From an uncultured Lachnospiraceae bacterium (GTDB lineage: Bacteria; Bacillota; Clostridia; Lachnospirales; Lachnospiraceae): a stretch of DNA of 10,331 bases. Shown here one piece after another: positions 1 to 6,532 of the stretch. The stretch's first letter is position 1; every line of letters begins with the position of its first letter. Under the pieces are notes generated by a model that searched no databases, had not been told where the DNA came from, and saw nothing but the letters and a program-made list of their open reading frames with translations. The stretch lies in contig CACZQT010000461.1 of the NCBI GenBank assembly GCA_902783295.1, forward strand, positions 1 through 10,331, in the 5' to 3' direction. Position numbers and translations under genes: made by a program.

Positions 1-370
1 CGTCGATACTGTATACATGGATGTCTTCTGCAGCCGCGTAACGCAGGAGGACGGAGTGGATTCTGGCCGCCACCTGCTCATACAGGGCCATCCGGGGGGT
101 GGCTGTAATGTAATTCACTTTCCGGCCGGTACGGCGCTCATAAGCAAGAATGGCCCGTTTGGCCTCAAACAGGCGGGGACGGGAGGGCACGCCGATCGCT
201 TTAAGAGCAGGGGAGACAGCCAGGCAGATTGTCTGGTCCGAACGGGTGGGATCCGCTACCAGAAGGTTCACCGTCAGAGGATCCAGCCCGCGGCTTACGG
301 CTTCCACGCTGGCATAATAGGACTTCATGTCTATGGCAGCGTAAACAGGTTCAGCCGAAGATATATCCAT
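1..370 (-). CDS. Y-family DNA polymerase (UmuC/DinB-like), 3' part beyond window
   Basis: Translesion DNA polymerase that copies past damaged template bases. Only the N-terminal 123 residues are visible. Residues 10-22 (YAAIDMKSYYASV) are the Y-family palm motif: Asp14 is the first metal-binding aspartate, and a tyrosine at 18/19 sits where the sugar-discriminating steric-gate residue is expected. Residues 118-123 (HVYSID) begin the second catalytic motif, SIDE, and the window ends between its D and E. About 14 extra residues between the finger segment and SIDE, compared with DinB, resemble the UmuC-like subgroup of Firmicutes (YqjW/UvrX type). ATG at 370 is the only start in frame after the TAA at 422-424, and GGAGG at 379-383 lies 8 bases upstream. 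It follows the LexA-like gene by 94 bases on the same strand, so probably shares its damage-inducible transcript. The family call is firm; the exact subgroup is not. Confidence 0.92.
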   Translation of the reverse strand, partial: MDISSAEPVYAAIDMKSYYASVEAVSRGLDPLTVNLLVADPTRSDQTICLAVSPALKAIGVPSRPRLFEAKRAILAYERRTGRKVNYITATPRMALYEQVAARIHSVLLRYAAAEDIHVYSID

Positions 371-464
371 TTCCTCCCCCTCCGTCAGTCTGCTGCAGCA
401 TCCGGGACCGTATTTTTTCTTTTAGGTATTCGCCGGGGTACCCAGGCAGGGCCTCTTTCACGGA

Positions 465-1355
465 TTATTCCATGGAATTATCCAGCCCGTGTTTTTCACG
501 GAAGGCCCGGATCTCGTCGCGGCGGAGCTCTGCCAGCAGCTCATTTTCGGCGCAGCCCGGGAAATCCGAAGAAGGATCCACGATTCCGAGGACGCGCCCG
601 ACGATTCTCACATGGTCATCTTCACCGGTCAGTGAGAACGGAACCTCTTTGTTGACGGAATAGGGACCGTCTTCCCCAAGCCGCTTGATATGCATGCCCG
701 CGCGGGAAGAACAGATGACATCCTCCCCGATGCCGGCGGATTCCGTGTACTGTATATATACCCAGTCCCCGTCCCTGTAGACAGGAAGCATACTGTCGCC
801 TCTGACGTGGATGATGGCGTTTGCTTTCCGGTTCCGGCCGTTCATGAATACGAAGCGGTAATCCTCCATGGGAATATCACTGTAGGCCAGGCCGTCGCCT
901 GCGGCGGCCCGGGTGGCGATCACCCCCACGCCGAGAGTCGTCTCGTTCAGGATGCGGTACTTTTCGCGCGCTTCCTCATCCAGGATGTTTTCTACCATGT
1001 GGTCAACGATTTTCCGGCCGACCGGGCTGATGCGCCGGTAACGGCGGACAAGTTCCTGCTCATGCGCGGAAAAGCCGTCCGCCGGTCCGGGCTCCATGCC
1101 GAACAGGTCGCCTAAGGAGATTCCCAGAAGACGGCACAGCGGCGGGAAAAGGTCCGCATCCGGACGATATTTCCCGGATTCCCAGTTGATGACGGTGTTT
1201 CTGGTTACGCCCAGTTTTTCCGCCAGATCCTTCTGCGGAATACCGGCTTCCTTCCGGTACTTCCGGATCATTTCCGCCAGAGGTGCTTTCTCTGCAGGGG
1301 CATTGGGGGAAGCATCAGGGTCATTTTTTATAAGATTTATTTTGTGATCGGACAT
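465..1355 (-). CDS. LexA/UmuD-like HTH repressor with S24 self-cleavage domain
   Basis: DNA-binding repressor of 296 residues with a C-terminal S24 (LexA-type) peptidase domain. Residues about 26-85 form an XRE/Cro helix-turn-helix (QKDLAEKLGVTRNTVINWE). Residues 144-158 hold the expected Ala-Gly cleavage site (Ala152-Gly153 in TRAAAGDG). Ser188 in RGDSMLP is the catalytic serine and Lys224 in GMHIKR the likely catalytic lysine, so autoproteolysis should be intact. Family knowledge: RecA filaments on single-stranded DNA trigger such cleavage and release target genes. Start chosen at ATG 1355, because AGGAGG at 1365-1370 lies 9 bases upstream; a 21-residue in-frame extension to 1418 has no such site and would include the promoter. 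The next gene is a UmuC-like polymerase, which implies an SOS mutagenesis cassette under autorepression (inference). The charged tail after residue 265 is unassigned. It is not LexA itself: the HTH is XRE-type rather than winged. Confidence 0.92.
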   Translation of the reverse strand: MSDHKINLIKNDPDASPNAPAEKAPLAEMIRKYRKEAGIPQKDLAEKLGVTRNTVINWESGKYRPDADLFPPLCRLLGISLGDLFGMEPGPADGFSAHEQELVRRYRRISPVGRKIVDHMVENILDEEAREKYRILNETTLGVGVIATRAAAGDGLAYSDIPMEDYRFVFMNGRNRKANAIIHVRGDSMLPVYRDGDWVYIQYTESAGIGEDVICSSRAGMHIKRLGEDGPYSVNKEVPFSLTGEDDHVRIVGRVLGIVDPSSDFPGCAENELLAELRRDEIRAFREKHGLDNSME

Positions 1356-1406
1356 GGGTACCGGCCTCCTTGGAAAGTAAAGCAGGCAGAATAAGTATCT
1401 GAAGAC

Positions 1407-1435
1407 AATATAGCACATAAAATATTAACCTGCAA
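1407..1435 (-). promoter_or_regulatory. sigma-A-type promoter of the LexA-like gene
   Basis: On the minus strand, TTGCAG (1430-1435) and TATATT (1407-1412) are separated by 17 bases, which predicts a transcript start near 1400 and a leader of about 45 bases. AATAT (1407-1411) and ATATT (1422-1426) make a small inverted repeat inside the promoter that could be part of an autoregulatory operator, but this is weak. No canonical Firmicutes LexA box (CGAAC-N4-GTTCG) is seen. Confidence 0.7.
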
Positions 1436-1575
1436 GATGAAAAAGCAAAAATATATGTGCTTCCGATTGCGCGGCTGCTGCAGACCGTCAGACTCCGGTT
1501 CAGCCGTACCGGACAGGAATGCTTCTTTTCATGAAGACCCGGGAAAAGTTGCTGAAAAAGAGAAGCCGAAAACCA

Positions 1576-1604
1576 TTGTAAAGATCGTAAGTTTATATTA
1601 TACT
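1576..1604 (+). promoter_or_regulatory. sigma-A-type promoter for the GH10 operon
   Basis: TTGTAA (1576-1581) and TATACT (1599-1604) are separated by exactly 17 bases in an AT-rich patch, predicting a transcript start near 1611 and a leader of about 80 bases. The -10 differs from consensus at one position and the -35 at two. No operator repeat was seen. Confidence 0.6.
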
Positions 1605-1691
1605 TTGTCCTATACCGCGTATATCCGATGTGGCTGATAAAGGGAATTATGATTGTGGGGGAGGGCCGGACAGGCCGGGAGGATGATGGAA

Positions 1692-2666
1692 ATGATGTTT
1701 GGATGCGGGGCCTTTGACATGATGCCGTATGTGAACGGCGGAGAGAAGGACCCTTTTCTGAAAGAGCGGGCCGATAAATGGCTGGCGCTTTTCGATTACG
1801 GCACTTTGCCGTTCTACTGGGGCCGGTATGAGCCGGAAGAGGGAAAGCCGGATTTTGAACACCTGTATAAAACCGCAAAGTTCCTGCGGGATCACGATAA
1901 GCAGGTGAAAGGACATCCGCTCTGCTGGCATACTGTCTGTGCGGACTGGCTGATGGAGTATGACAATCAGACTATTCTGGATAAACAGCTGGCGAGGATC
2001 GACCGGGAAGTGTCCGCTTTCAGGGGTGTAATCGATATCTGGGATGTGATCAATGAAGCGGTCATCATGCCGGTATTCGACAGATATGATAATGCAGTGA
2101 CCCGGATCTGCCGGGCGTACGGAACTGTCAGCCTGATAAAGGAAGTGTTTGCAGCCGCAAAGGCGGCAAATCCGGACGCCCTGCTCCTGATCAATGATTT
2201 CAACCTGAGCGAAAGCTATGCGGAACTGATTGACCGGTGCCTGGATGCCGGGGTTCCGATCGGCGCGATCGGGCTGCAGACCCATCAGCATCAGGGATAT
2301 ATGGGGAGGAAGAAGCTGGAAGAGGTTCTGCGGAGGTTTGAGCGCTTCGGCCTTCCTTTGCACTTTACGGAGAATACGCTCGTTTCGGGACACCTCATGC
2401 CGGGCGATATCATCGACCTCAACGATTACCAGATCCCCGAATGGCCGACTACAGCAGAAGGGGAGAAGCGGCAGGCGGAGCAGATGGAGGAAATGATCCG
2501 GATCCTGGCCGGACATCCGCTGGTGGAGGCTGTCACCAACTGGGACTGCGCGGACGGGGGATGGCTGGGAGCTCCTTCCGGCCTGATCCGGAAAGACAAC
2601 AGCCTGAAACCCGGCTATGGGATGCTTCAGCGGCTGAAGCGGGAGATGGAAGAGGAGGCGGAATAA
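1692..2666 (+). CDS. GH10 endo-1,4-beta-xylanase-like glycosidase, cytoplasmic
   Basis: Glycoside hydrolase family 10 catalytic domain, 324 residues, expected to cleave beta-1,4-xylosidic bonds with retention. The barrel is essentially the whole protein. Landmarks are GHPLCWH (74-80), the acid/base motif WDVINEA with Glu122, QTHQH (196-200), and HFTEN with Glu227 as probable nucleophile. Most GH10 enzymes have TELD at that point, so this is a divergent subgroup. WD and GGW around 284-291 resemble the substrate-lining tryptophans. There is no signal peptide or carbohydrate-binding module, so it probably acts inside the cell on imported xylo-oligosaccharides (inference). Start at ATG 1692 is favoured because GGGAGG (1677-1682) is 9 bases away; in-frame ATGs at 1683, 1686 and 1695 and a TTG at 1653 are alternatives. 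The mgtC-like gene follows after 3 bases. GH10 is secure; exact substrate is not. Confidence 0.9.
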   Translation: MMFGCGAFDMMPYVNGGEKDPFLKERADKWLALFDYGTLPFYWGRYEPEEGKPDFEHLYKTAKFLRDHDKQVKGHPLCWHTVCADWLMEYDNQTILDKQLARIDREVSAFRGVIDIWDVINEAVIMPVFDRYDNAVTRICRAYGTVSLIKEVFAAAKAANPDALLLINDFNLSESYAELIDRCLDAGVPIGAIGLQTHQHQGYMGRKKLEEVLRRFERFGLPLHFTENTLVSGHLMPGDIIDLNDYQIPEWPTTAEGEKRQAEQMEEMIRILAGHPLVEAVTNWDCADGGWLGAPSGLIRKDNSLKPGYGMLQRLKREMEEEAE

Positions 2667-2669
2667 ACC

Positions 2670-3395
2670 ATGCTGGCAGGAAAAACTCCGTTTCTTCCGG
2701 AAACGATGCTTACAAGTTATGATAATCTGGAATTCGCCATCCGGATCGTTATTTCAGCCATGCTGGGAATCCTGGTGGGAATTGAACGGTCCCGCCGGAT
2801 GAAAGGGGCCGGAACCCGTACGCACTGTATCGTGGCCATGACAGCTGCTGTTTTTATGATCCTGTCCAAATATGCTTTTATAGATCTGAAAGCAGGAGAG
2901 GCGATCGGTATCCGTGGCGTGGACGGGGCGCGCATTGCCGCGCAGGTGGTCAGCGGCATCTCGTTTCTGGGAGCGGGCATCATTTTTAAACAGGGAAAGT
3001 ATTCTGTACATGGTCTGACGACGGCTGCCGGTATGTGGGCGACGGCCGCCATCGGAATGGCCGTCGGGGCAGGGATGTACTGGATCGGCATTACGGAGAC
3101 CTTTGTGCTGATTCTGATGCAGACGATTCTCCACCGTTTTCAGTTCGGAAACGACAGCATGGTGGATCAGATGCTGGAACTCAAGATCAAAGGGGATGTG
3201 GATCCGGCGTCCTTTTTCCCGAAGCTGCTGAAGGAGCATAACTGTATCGTGGATAAATGCACCTATGTAAGGGATGGGGAAGTAACCACCCTCACGGCGG
3301 CGGTGAGGCTGAAAAAACCGTTTTCCGTAACGGAAGTTCTTCAGTATGCGAAGGATCATCCGGAGGTCGTAGATGTTCAGCTGAAAGATGTCTGA
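2670..3395 (+). CDS. MgtC/SapB family membrane protein
   Basis: Integral membrane protein of 241 residues. Signature motifs are GIERSRR (37-43), GTRTH (48-52), GISFLGAGIIFK (96-107) and HGLTTAAGMW (114-123), the conserved core of MgtC/SapB. About five hydrophobic segments lie near 20-38, 52-70, 92-107, 115-135 and 137-155. A soluble C-terminal part (about 165-241) resembles the ACT-like domain found on many members. Family knowledge: MgtC proteins are linked to growth at low magnesium and, in some pathogens, to inhibition of the F-type ATP synthase; they are not proven transporters. Start ATG 2670 lies 11 bases after GGAGG (2654-2658), which sits inside the end of the GH10 gene, pointing to cotranscription and coupling. 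ATG 2706 is a possible later start without a clear ribosome binding site. No magnesium riboswitch is visible upstream, and any link to xylan use is unclear. Confidence 0.9.
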   Translation: MLAGKTPFLPETMLTSYDNLEFAIRIVISAMLGILVGIERSRRMKGAGTRTHCIVAMTAAVFMILSKYAFIDLKAGEAIGIRGVDGARIAAQVVSGISFLGAGIIFKQGKYSVHGLTTAAGMWATAAIGMAVGAGMYWIGITETFVLILMQTILHRFQFGNDSMVDQMLELKIKGDVDPASFFPKLLKEHNCIVDKCTYVRDGEVTTLTAAVRLKKPFSVTEVLQYAKDHPEVVDVQLKDV

Positions 3396-3423
3396 AATAA
3401 TCATACAGAAAAAGGAGGTTATG

Positions 3424-3816
3424 ATGGAAAGAGTCGTTAAATTTCTGAAGGAAGCAGGAACCTACTATCTGGCAACTGTGGAAGGTGATCAGCCGAGGGT
3501 CAGGCCTTTCGGTACTGTTCATATTTTTGAAGGGAAGCTCTATATCCAGACCGGGAAAGTGAAACCCGTTTCGAAACAGATCCATGCGAATCCGAAGGTG
3601 GAGATCTGTGCTTTCAAGGACGGCGAATGGCTGCGCGTAGCCGGAGAACTGGAAGAAGATGACCGGGTCGAAGCCAGGCAGTCCATGCTGGATGCTTATC
3701 CTTCCCTGCAGGCAATGTATAAAGCAGACGACGGCAATACAGAGGTATTTTATCTGAAGAATGCAACCGCAACGTTCAGTTCCTTTACGAAGGCACCGGA
3801 GGTTGTAACATTCTGA
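3424..3816 (+). CDS. pyridoxamine 5'-phosphate oxidase-like flavin-binding protein
   Basis: Small FMN-binding split-barrel protein of 130 residues, of the PNPOx-like family widespread in clostridia. The pattern is typical: a short N-terminal helix (MERVVKFLKEAG), strand YYLATVEGDQPRVRPFG (14-30), strand KLYIQTGKVKPVSKQI (38-53), then VEICAF and LRVAGELEE. PRVRPFG is the usual flavin-contact stretch. Members bind FMN, F420 or haem, and substrates are mostly unknown; this is unlikely to be the vitamin B6 biosynthetic enzyme, which is longer. ATG 3424 is favoured because AAGGAGG (3412-3418) lies 5 bases upstream. The ATG at 3421 is too close, and an upstream ATG at 3388 would overlap the mgtC-like gene. 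It follows that gene by 28 bases with no visible terminator, so is probably in the same transcript. Family confident, activity unknown. Confidence 0.88.
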   Translation: MERVVKFLKEAGTYYLATVEGDQPRVRPFGTVHIFEGKLYIQTGKVKPVSKQIHANPKVEICAFKDGEWLRVAGELEEDDRVEARQSMLDAYPSLQAMYKADDGNTEVFYLKNATATFSSFTKAPEVVTF

Positions 3817-3889
3817 AAACAAGGGAAACGCGAATCAGTGTTTCTCATAAAGGGACGGAGTTCTATCCGGCAGAAGAAAGAAGGCAGCT

Positions 3890-4117
3890 TTGGATAATCA
3901 TAAAAAGAAGATGGTGGCTCCGGTCATCATAACGATTGTTTTTGTGGGATATCTGCTGGTTTATCTGATATTTGCCCTGACAGCCGCAGCATTCCAACCT
4001 TTTATGGTATTGTTTGCCCTTCCCATTGCTGCACTGGGGATCGGCATGGTTTATGTATTAAAATCCAGAATTAATGAAATAAGGAGCGGTGAAGAAGATG
4101 ATCTTAGTAACTACTGA
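3890..4117 (+). CDS. small two-helix membrane protein, function unknown
   Basis: I do not recognise this 75-residue protein. After a basic start (MDNHKKK) there are two hydrophobic segments, about residues 9-34 and 37-56, then a charged tail ending EIRSGEEDDLSNY. The positive-inside rule suggests both ends are cytoplasmic, with a short external turn. The start is a TTG at 3890 with AGAAGG (3879-3884) five bases upstream; an in-frame ATG at 3911 would remove the basic N-terminus and lacks a binding site. The last 20 bases overlap the UPF0145 gene, so the two are probably translated together, and the protein may act as its membrane partner (inference). The 73-base gap upstream shows no clear promoter. 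Confidence 0.72.
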   Translation: MDNHKKKMVAPVIITIVFVGYLLVYLIFALTAAAFQPFMVLFALPIAALGIGMVYVLKSRINEIRSGEEDDLSNY

Positions 4118-4412
4118 CGGAATTGACGGAAGAGAACTGGAAATGCTGGGAATGGTGAAGGGAAGCACGATTCAGACCGTGAATGCGATCCGTGATATCG
4201 GTGCCGGACTGAAGACCCTGGTCGGAGGAGAACTCACCAAGTACAATGATATGATGAACAACGCCAGAGCTCTGGCTACAAAGCGTATGGTTGAAGAGGC
4301 GGAAAGCCTTCGGGCGGATGCCATCGTGTGCGTCAGGTATTCTTCAGCCTCCATTATGCAGAGTGCAGCAGAAGTCATGGCTTACGGAACGGCTGTGAAA
4401 TTCAGGTCATAA
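4098..4412 (+). CDS. UPF0145 / YbjQ family protein
   Basis: Small soluble protein of 104 residues matching UPF0145 (YbjQ, sometimes called a putative heavy-metal-binding domain). Visible family features are an N-terminal strand MILVTTDGIDG, a central GGELTKYNDMMNNARALA (43-60) with the conserved GG, Tyr and AR-A pattern, and a late ADAIVCVRYSS (73-83) strand. Family members assemble into ring-shaped oligomers; no biochemical function is established, and the metal-binding label is weak. ATG 4098 is preferred, with AAGGAG (4081-4086) 11 bases upstream; a GTG at 4089 lies only 2 bases from it. The gene begins inside the small membrane protein gene (20-base overlap). It is the last plus-strand gene before a convergent gap filled by a long palindrome. 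Confidence 0.85.
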   Translation: MILVTTDGIDGRELEMLGMVKGSTIQTVNAIRDIGAGLKTLVGGELTKYNDMMNNARALATKRMVEEAESLRADAIVCVRYSSASIMQSAAEVMAYGTAVKFRS

Positions 4413-4442
4413 TCATTCCGGATCCTGCGGCAGAAAGCGAAT

Positions 4443-4530
4443 CCGCCGCGGGGAGGGCAGGACAAGGGGACAGTCCCCGTGTCCCTTGGGGGCACAGGGA
4501 CTGTCCCCTTGTCCTGCCCTCCTCCGGCGG
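4443..4530. repeat. long REP-like palindrome between convergent genes
   Basis: Almost the whole 88-base stretch folds on itself. The arms 4452-4477 and 4497-4522 are perfect inverted copies over 26 bases, containing AGGACAAGGGGACAGTCCC. Outside them CCGCCG (4443-4448) pairs with CGGCGG (4525-4530) after a small bulge. Inside, GTG pairs with CAC and CCC with GGG around a TTG loop, interrupted by one C-A mismatch. The right arm ends one base before the stop codon of the XRE gene. From memory, cores of this GGGGACAGTCCC type recur as repetitive extragenic palindromes in many bacteria, some linked to Y1 (RAYT) transposases, none of which is in this window. It may also block transcription from both sides, although neither strand has a U-tract. 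Confidence 0.85.
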
Positions 4531-4851
4531 TTACTGAAGTGCCCGGATGATCGTTAACAGACGTTCCTTCATTTTCGGATCACACCGCTTCGCTTCCCGC
4601 AGAATCTCCAGATCGATGGAGGCCTCCGGCTCTCCGGCGGCAGAACCCAGGATGTAGTCTACTGATACATCCATCACTCTGCAGATATTTACAAGAGCCG
4701 TAAGAGAAAGCCTCGAACGGTGGTTTTCAACATTGTTGATGTGGCTTTGGTTTACGTCGGCTGCTTCCGCCAGGTTTTCCTGCGTAAGCCCCCTTTGCAG
4801 GCGGATATCCCGTATCCTGTCTGCGATCTTATCGTAATCGAGAGTCTTCAT
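4531..4851 (-). CDS. small XRE-family HTH transcriptional regulator
   Basis: DNA-binding protein of 106 residues. Residues about 12-66 form a Cro/C1-type helix-turn-helix: RIRDIRLQRGLTQENLAEA, then NQSHINNVEN as turn and recognition helix, then LTALVNICRVMDVSVDYIL. The remaining 40 residues (AAGEPEASIDLEILREAKR onward) are a short helical tail, perhaps for dimerisation; there is no peptidase or ligand-binding domain. Start taken at ATG 4851, where the domain begins; AGGGTG about 9 bases upstream is a weak ribosome site. A 24-residue upstream extension to 4923 looks non-coding. It is divergent from the glycosyltransferase across about 190 bases and so may regulate it, itself, or both (inference). 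The coding region ends directly against the long palindrome. Target unknown. Confidence 0.87.
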   Translation of the reverse strand: MKTLDYDKIADRIRDIRLQRGLTQENLAEAADVNQSHINNVENHRSRLSLTALVNICRVMDVSVDYILGSAAGEPEASIDLEILREAKRCDPKMKERLLTIIRALQ

Positions 4852-4932
4852 AAAAGCACCCTGCCGTTTTGTGAGTTCTGGGTACAGCACAGAAAATGGC
4901 CGGATACGGCCTTCGCTGTACATCTGGATTTT

Positions 4933-4960
4933 ATGACAAGAAAGAGCAGGGGAATATGTT
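4933..4960 (+). promoter_or_regulatory. possible promoter for the glycosyltransferase gene
   Basis: ATGACA (4933-4938) and TATGTT (4955-4960) with a 16-base spacer lie in the divergent region upstream of the glycosyltransferase and downstream of nothing else on this strand. The match is moderate (5/6 and 4/6 to consensus). I could not find a better candidate, nor a clear promoter for the XRE gene on the other strand. Confidence 0.35.
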
Positions 4961-5040
4961 ATGAGAGAAATAGATTATTGCTCAGAATAATGTTTCCGGA
5001 AAATGACGGCGGCGTTCCTGAAAGGAGAAGAGAAGAACGT

Positions 5041-6531
5041 ATGAAAGTATGCCTGCTGAATGATGCTTTCCCTCCCGTTGTAGACGGTGTGGTGAATGTG
5101 ATGATGAATTATGCCCGGTACCTGATGAGCGATTTTCATGCGGAGGTGATTATCGGAACTCCGCGGTATCCGGAAGCAGATTATTCACAGTATCCGTATC
5201 CCGTAGTAGCCTATCCCAGTTTCGGGACAGGCGCAGAGATTAACGGTTACCGGACCGGGAATCCTTTCGATGGAAAAGCCATATCCGCCCTGGCGGATTT
5301 CGGACCGGATATCATCCATTCCCACTGCCCGGCTACGGCTACGATTGTAGCGAGGCTGCTCCGGGAAAAGAAAGGAGCGCCGGTCATACTGACCTATCAT
5401 ACAAAATATGAAATAGATCTGGCGCGCCTGCTGAAGGGGAAGGTGGTACTGGAAGAAGGCGTAAAAGCGATGGTGCGGAACATCGAGGCCTGTGATGAGG
5501 TCTGGGCTGTCAGCCGCGGAGCCGGAGAGAGCCTGAAAGCGCTGGGCTTTCAGGGAGACATCCGCGTCGTAAACAACGGGGTGGACTTTGCCAGAGGCCG
5601 TGTAGATGAGGCGGGCGTACGGGCAGCAACGGCCGGCTATGATCTGCCGGAAGGAATTCCCATGTTTCTCTTTGTCGGGCGGATGATGACCTACAAGGGG
5701 ATTCCGTTGATTCTGGATGCGATGCGGCTGCTTTCGGATGCGGGGCAGGATTTCCGGATGGTCTTTATCGGCCGTGGGCCGGACCAGGAACTCCTGGAAC
5801 AGAAGATGAAAGAACTGGATCTGGCAGATACGGAAACGACACCGGGAAAATGCCTGTTCATTGGTCCGGTGTACGACAGGGACGTGCTGCGTGCCTGGAA
5901 TACACGCGCGGATCTTTTCCTGTTTCCCTCCACCTTCGACACGAACGGACTGGTTGTACGGGAAGCGGCCGCCTGCGGACTGGCCAGCGTTCTGGTGGCC
6001 GGTTCCTGTGCCGCGGAAAACATCACAGACGGCCGGAATGGCTTCCTGATTGAGGAGACAGCGGAGTCCATGGCTGCGTTTCTGAAGGAAGCCTGCCGGG
6101 ACCTGGATCATCTGCACGATGTAGGGCAGCATGCCATGGACGAAATTTATCTCTCATGGCAGGACTGCGTGGCGGAAGCCTATGACCGGTACAGCTTCCT
6201 GCTGGAGGAAAAAGCAAGAGGAGCCCTTCCTGCCCACCGGAAGCAGCCGGAGGATTATCTGGTAACGGCAACCGCGCGCGGAATGGAACAGCAGGACTGG
6301 CTGAGAAAGCTGGGACGGGAACTTTTCCACGATTTCCGCGAAACAGCCGAAGGTATGCGGGAGAACATCCGCGATGCGGAAGAAGGAACGGAGAGCTTCC
6401 TGGACCGGCTGTCAGACAACATTCAGGAAGCCGGTGAGAGAGTGGACCATGCTATGGAAAATGCTGTGGGAAAACTCCGCGAAGGGTTAAAACGGGGAAG
6501 AAAGGAAGGTTCGGAAGAAGCCGGGAGATAA
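5041..6531 (+). CDS. GT4-family glycosyltransferase, glycolipid-synthase-like, with helical C-terminal tail
   Basis: Retaining GT-B glycosyltransferase of 496 residues that moves a sugar from a nucleotide-sugar to an acceptor, probably at the inner membrane face. The N-domain starts MKVCLLNDAFPPVVDGV, with the GPDIIHSH segment (88-95) and TYHTKYE (118-124). The C-domain has FVGRMMTYKG (211-220; Arg214 and Lys219 are donor-phosphate contacts), FIGRGP (242-247), and STFDTNGLVVREAAACG (297-313). In this last motif Asp300 and Glu308 give D-x7-E instead of the usual E-x7-E. The TNGLVV pattern resembles the ETQGLVV of diacylglycerol glucosyltransferases of the lipoteichoic-acid anchor pathway, so a glycolipid acceptor is plausible but unproven. 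Residues about 415-496 form an extra charged, amphipathic helical tail. ATG 5041 is chosen because the domain starts there, with AGGAG near 5023. The GH13 gene begins one base after the stop. Confidence 0.9.
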   Translation: MKVCLLNDAFPPVVDGVVNVMMNYARYLMSDFHAEVIIGTPRYPEADYSQYPYPVVAYPSFGTGAEINGYRTGNPFDGKAISALADFGPDIIHSHCPATATIVARLLREKKGAPVILTYHTKYEIDLARLLKGKVVLEEGVKAMVRNIEACDEVWAVSRGAGESLKALGFQGDIRVVNNGVDFARGRVDEAGVRAATAGYDLPEGIPMFLFVGRMMTYKGIPLILDAMRLLSDAGQDFRMVFIGRGPDQELLEQKMKELDLADTETTPGKCLFIGPVYDRDVLRAWNTRADLFLFPSTFDTNGLVVREAAACGLASVLVAGSCAAENITDGRNGFLIEETAESMAAFLKEACRDLDHLHDVGQHAMDEIYLSWQDCVAEAYDRYSFLLEEKARGALPAHRKQPEDYLVTATARGMEQQDWLRKLGRELFHDFRETAEGMRENIRDAEEGTESFLDRLSDNIQEAGERVDHAMENAVGKLREGLKRGRKEGSEEAGR

Positions 6532-6532
6532 G

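Larger units (their letters stand above)
1356..1691. other. divergent intergenic region
   Basis: About 335 bases between the LexA-like gene and the GH10 gene. It holds the minus-strand promoter at 1407-1435, the plus-strand promoter at 1576-1604 and the ribosome binding sites of both genes. From 1436 to 1575 I see no convincing gene, hairpin or repeat. A 66-codon plus-strand frame starting at 1437 has no ribosome binding site and no recognisable protein, so it is not annotated. Confidence 0.7.

Noticed and set aside
433..446. GGTACCC palindrome between the repressor and polymerase genes, also near the repressor start, as a shared operator
   Set aside because: GGTACC also occurs inside unrelated coding regions (near 5114 and 9770), so the match is not specific.
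17..655. 212-codon plus-strand open frame at the left edge
   Set aside because: It is antisense to the Y-family polymerase and repressor genes, whose motifs are clear; the translation has no family features.
1437..1637. 66-codon plus-strand frame in the divergent intergenic region
   Set aside because: No ribosome binding site, odd composition, and it overlaps the GH10 promoter.
3823..3846. Hairpin GGGAAAC/GTTTCTC between the flavoprotein and small membrane protein genes
   Set aside because: Only seven pairs with one wobble and a ten-base loop, and no U-run follows; not enough for a terminator call.
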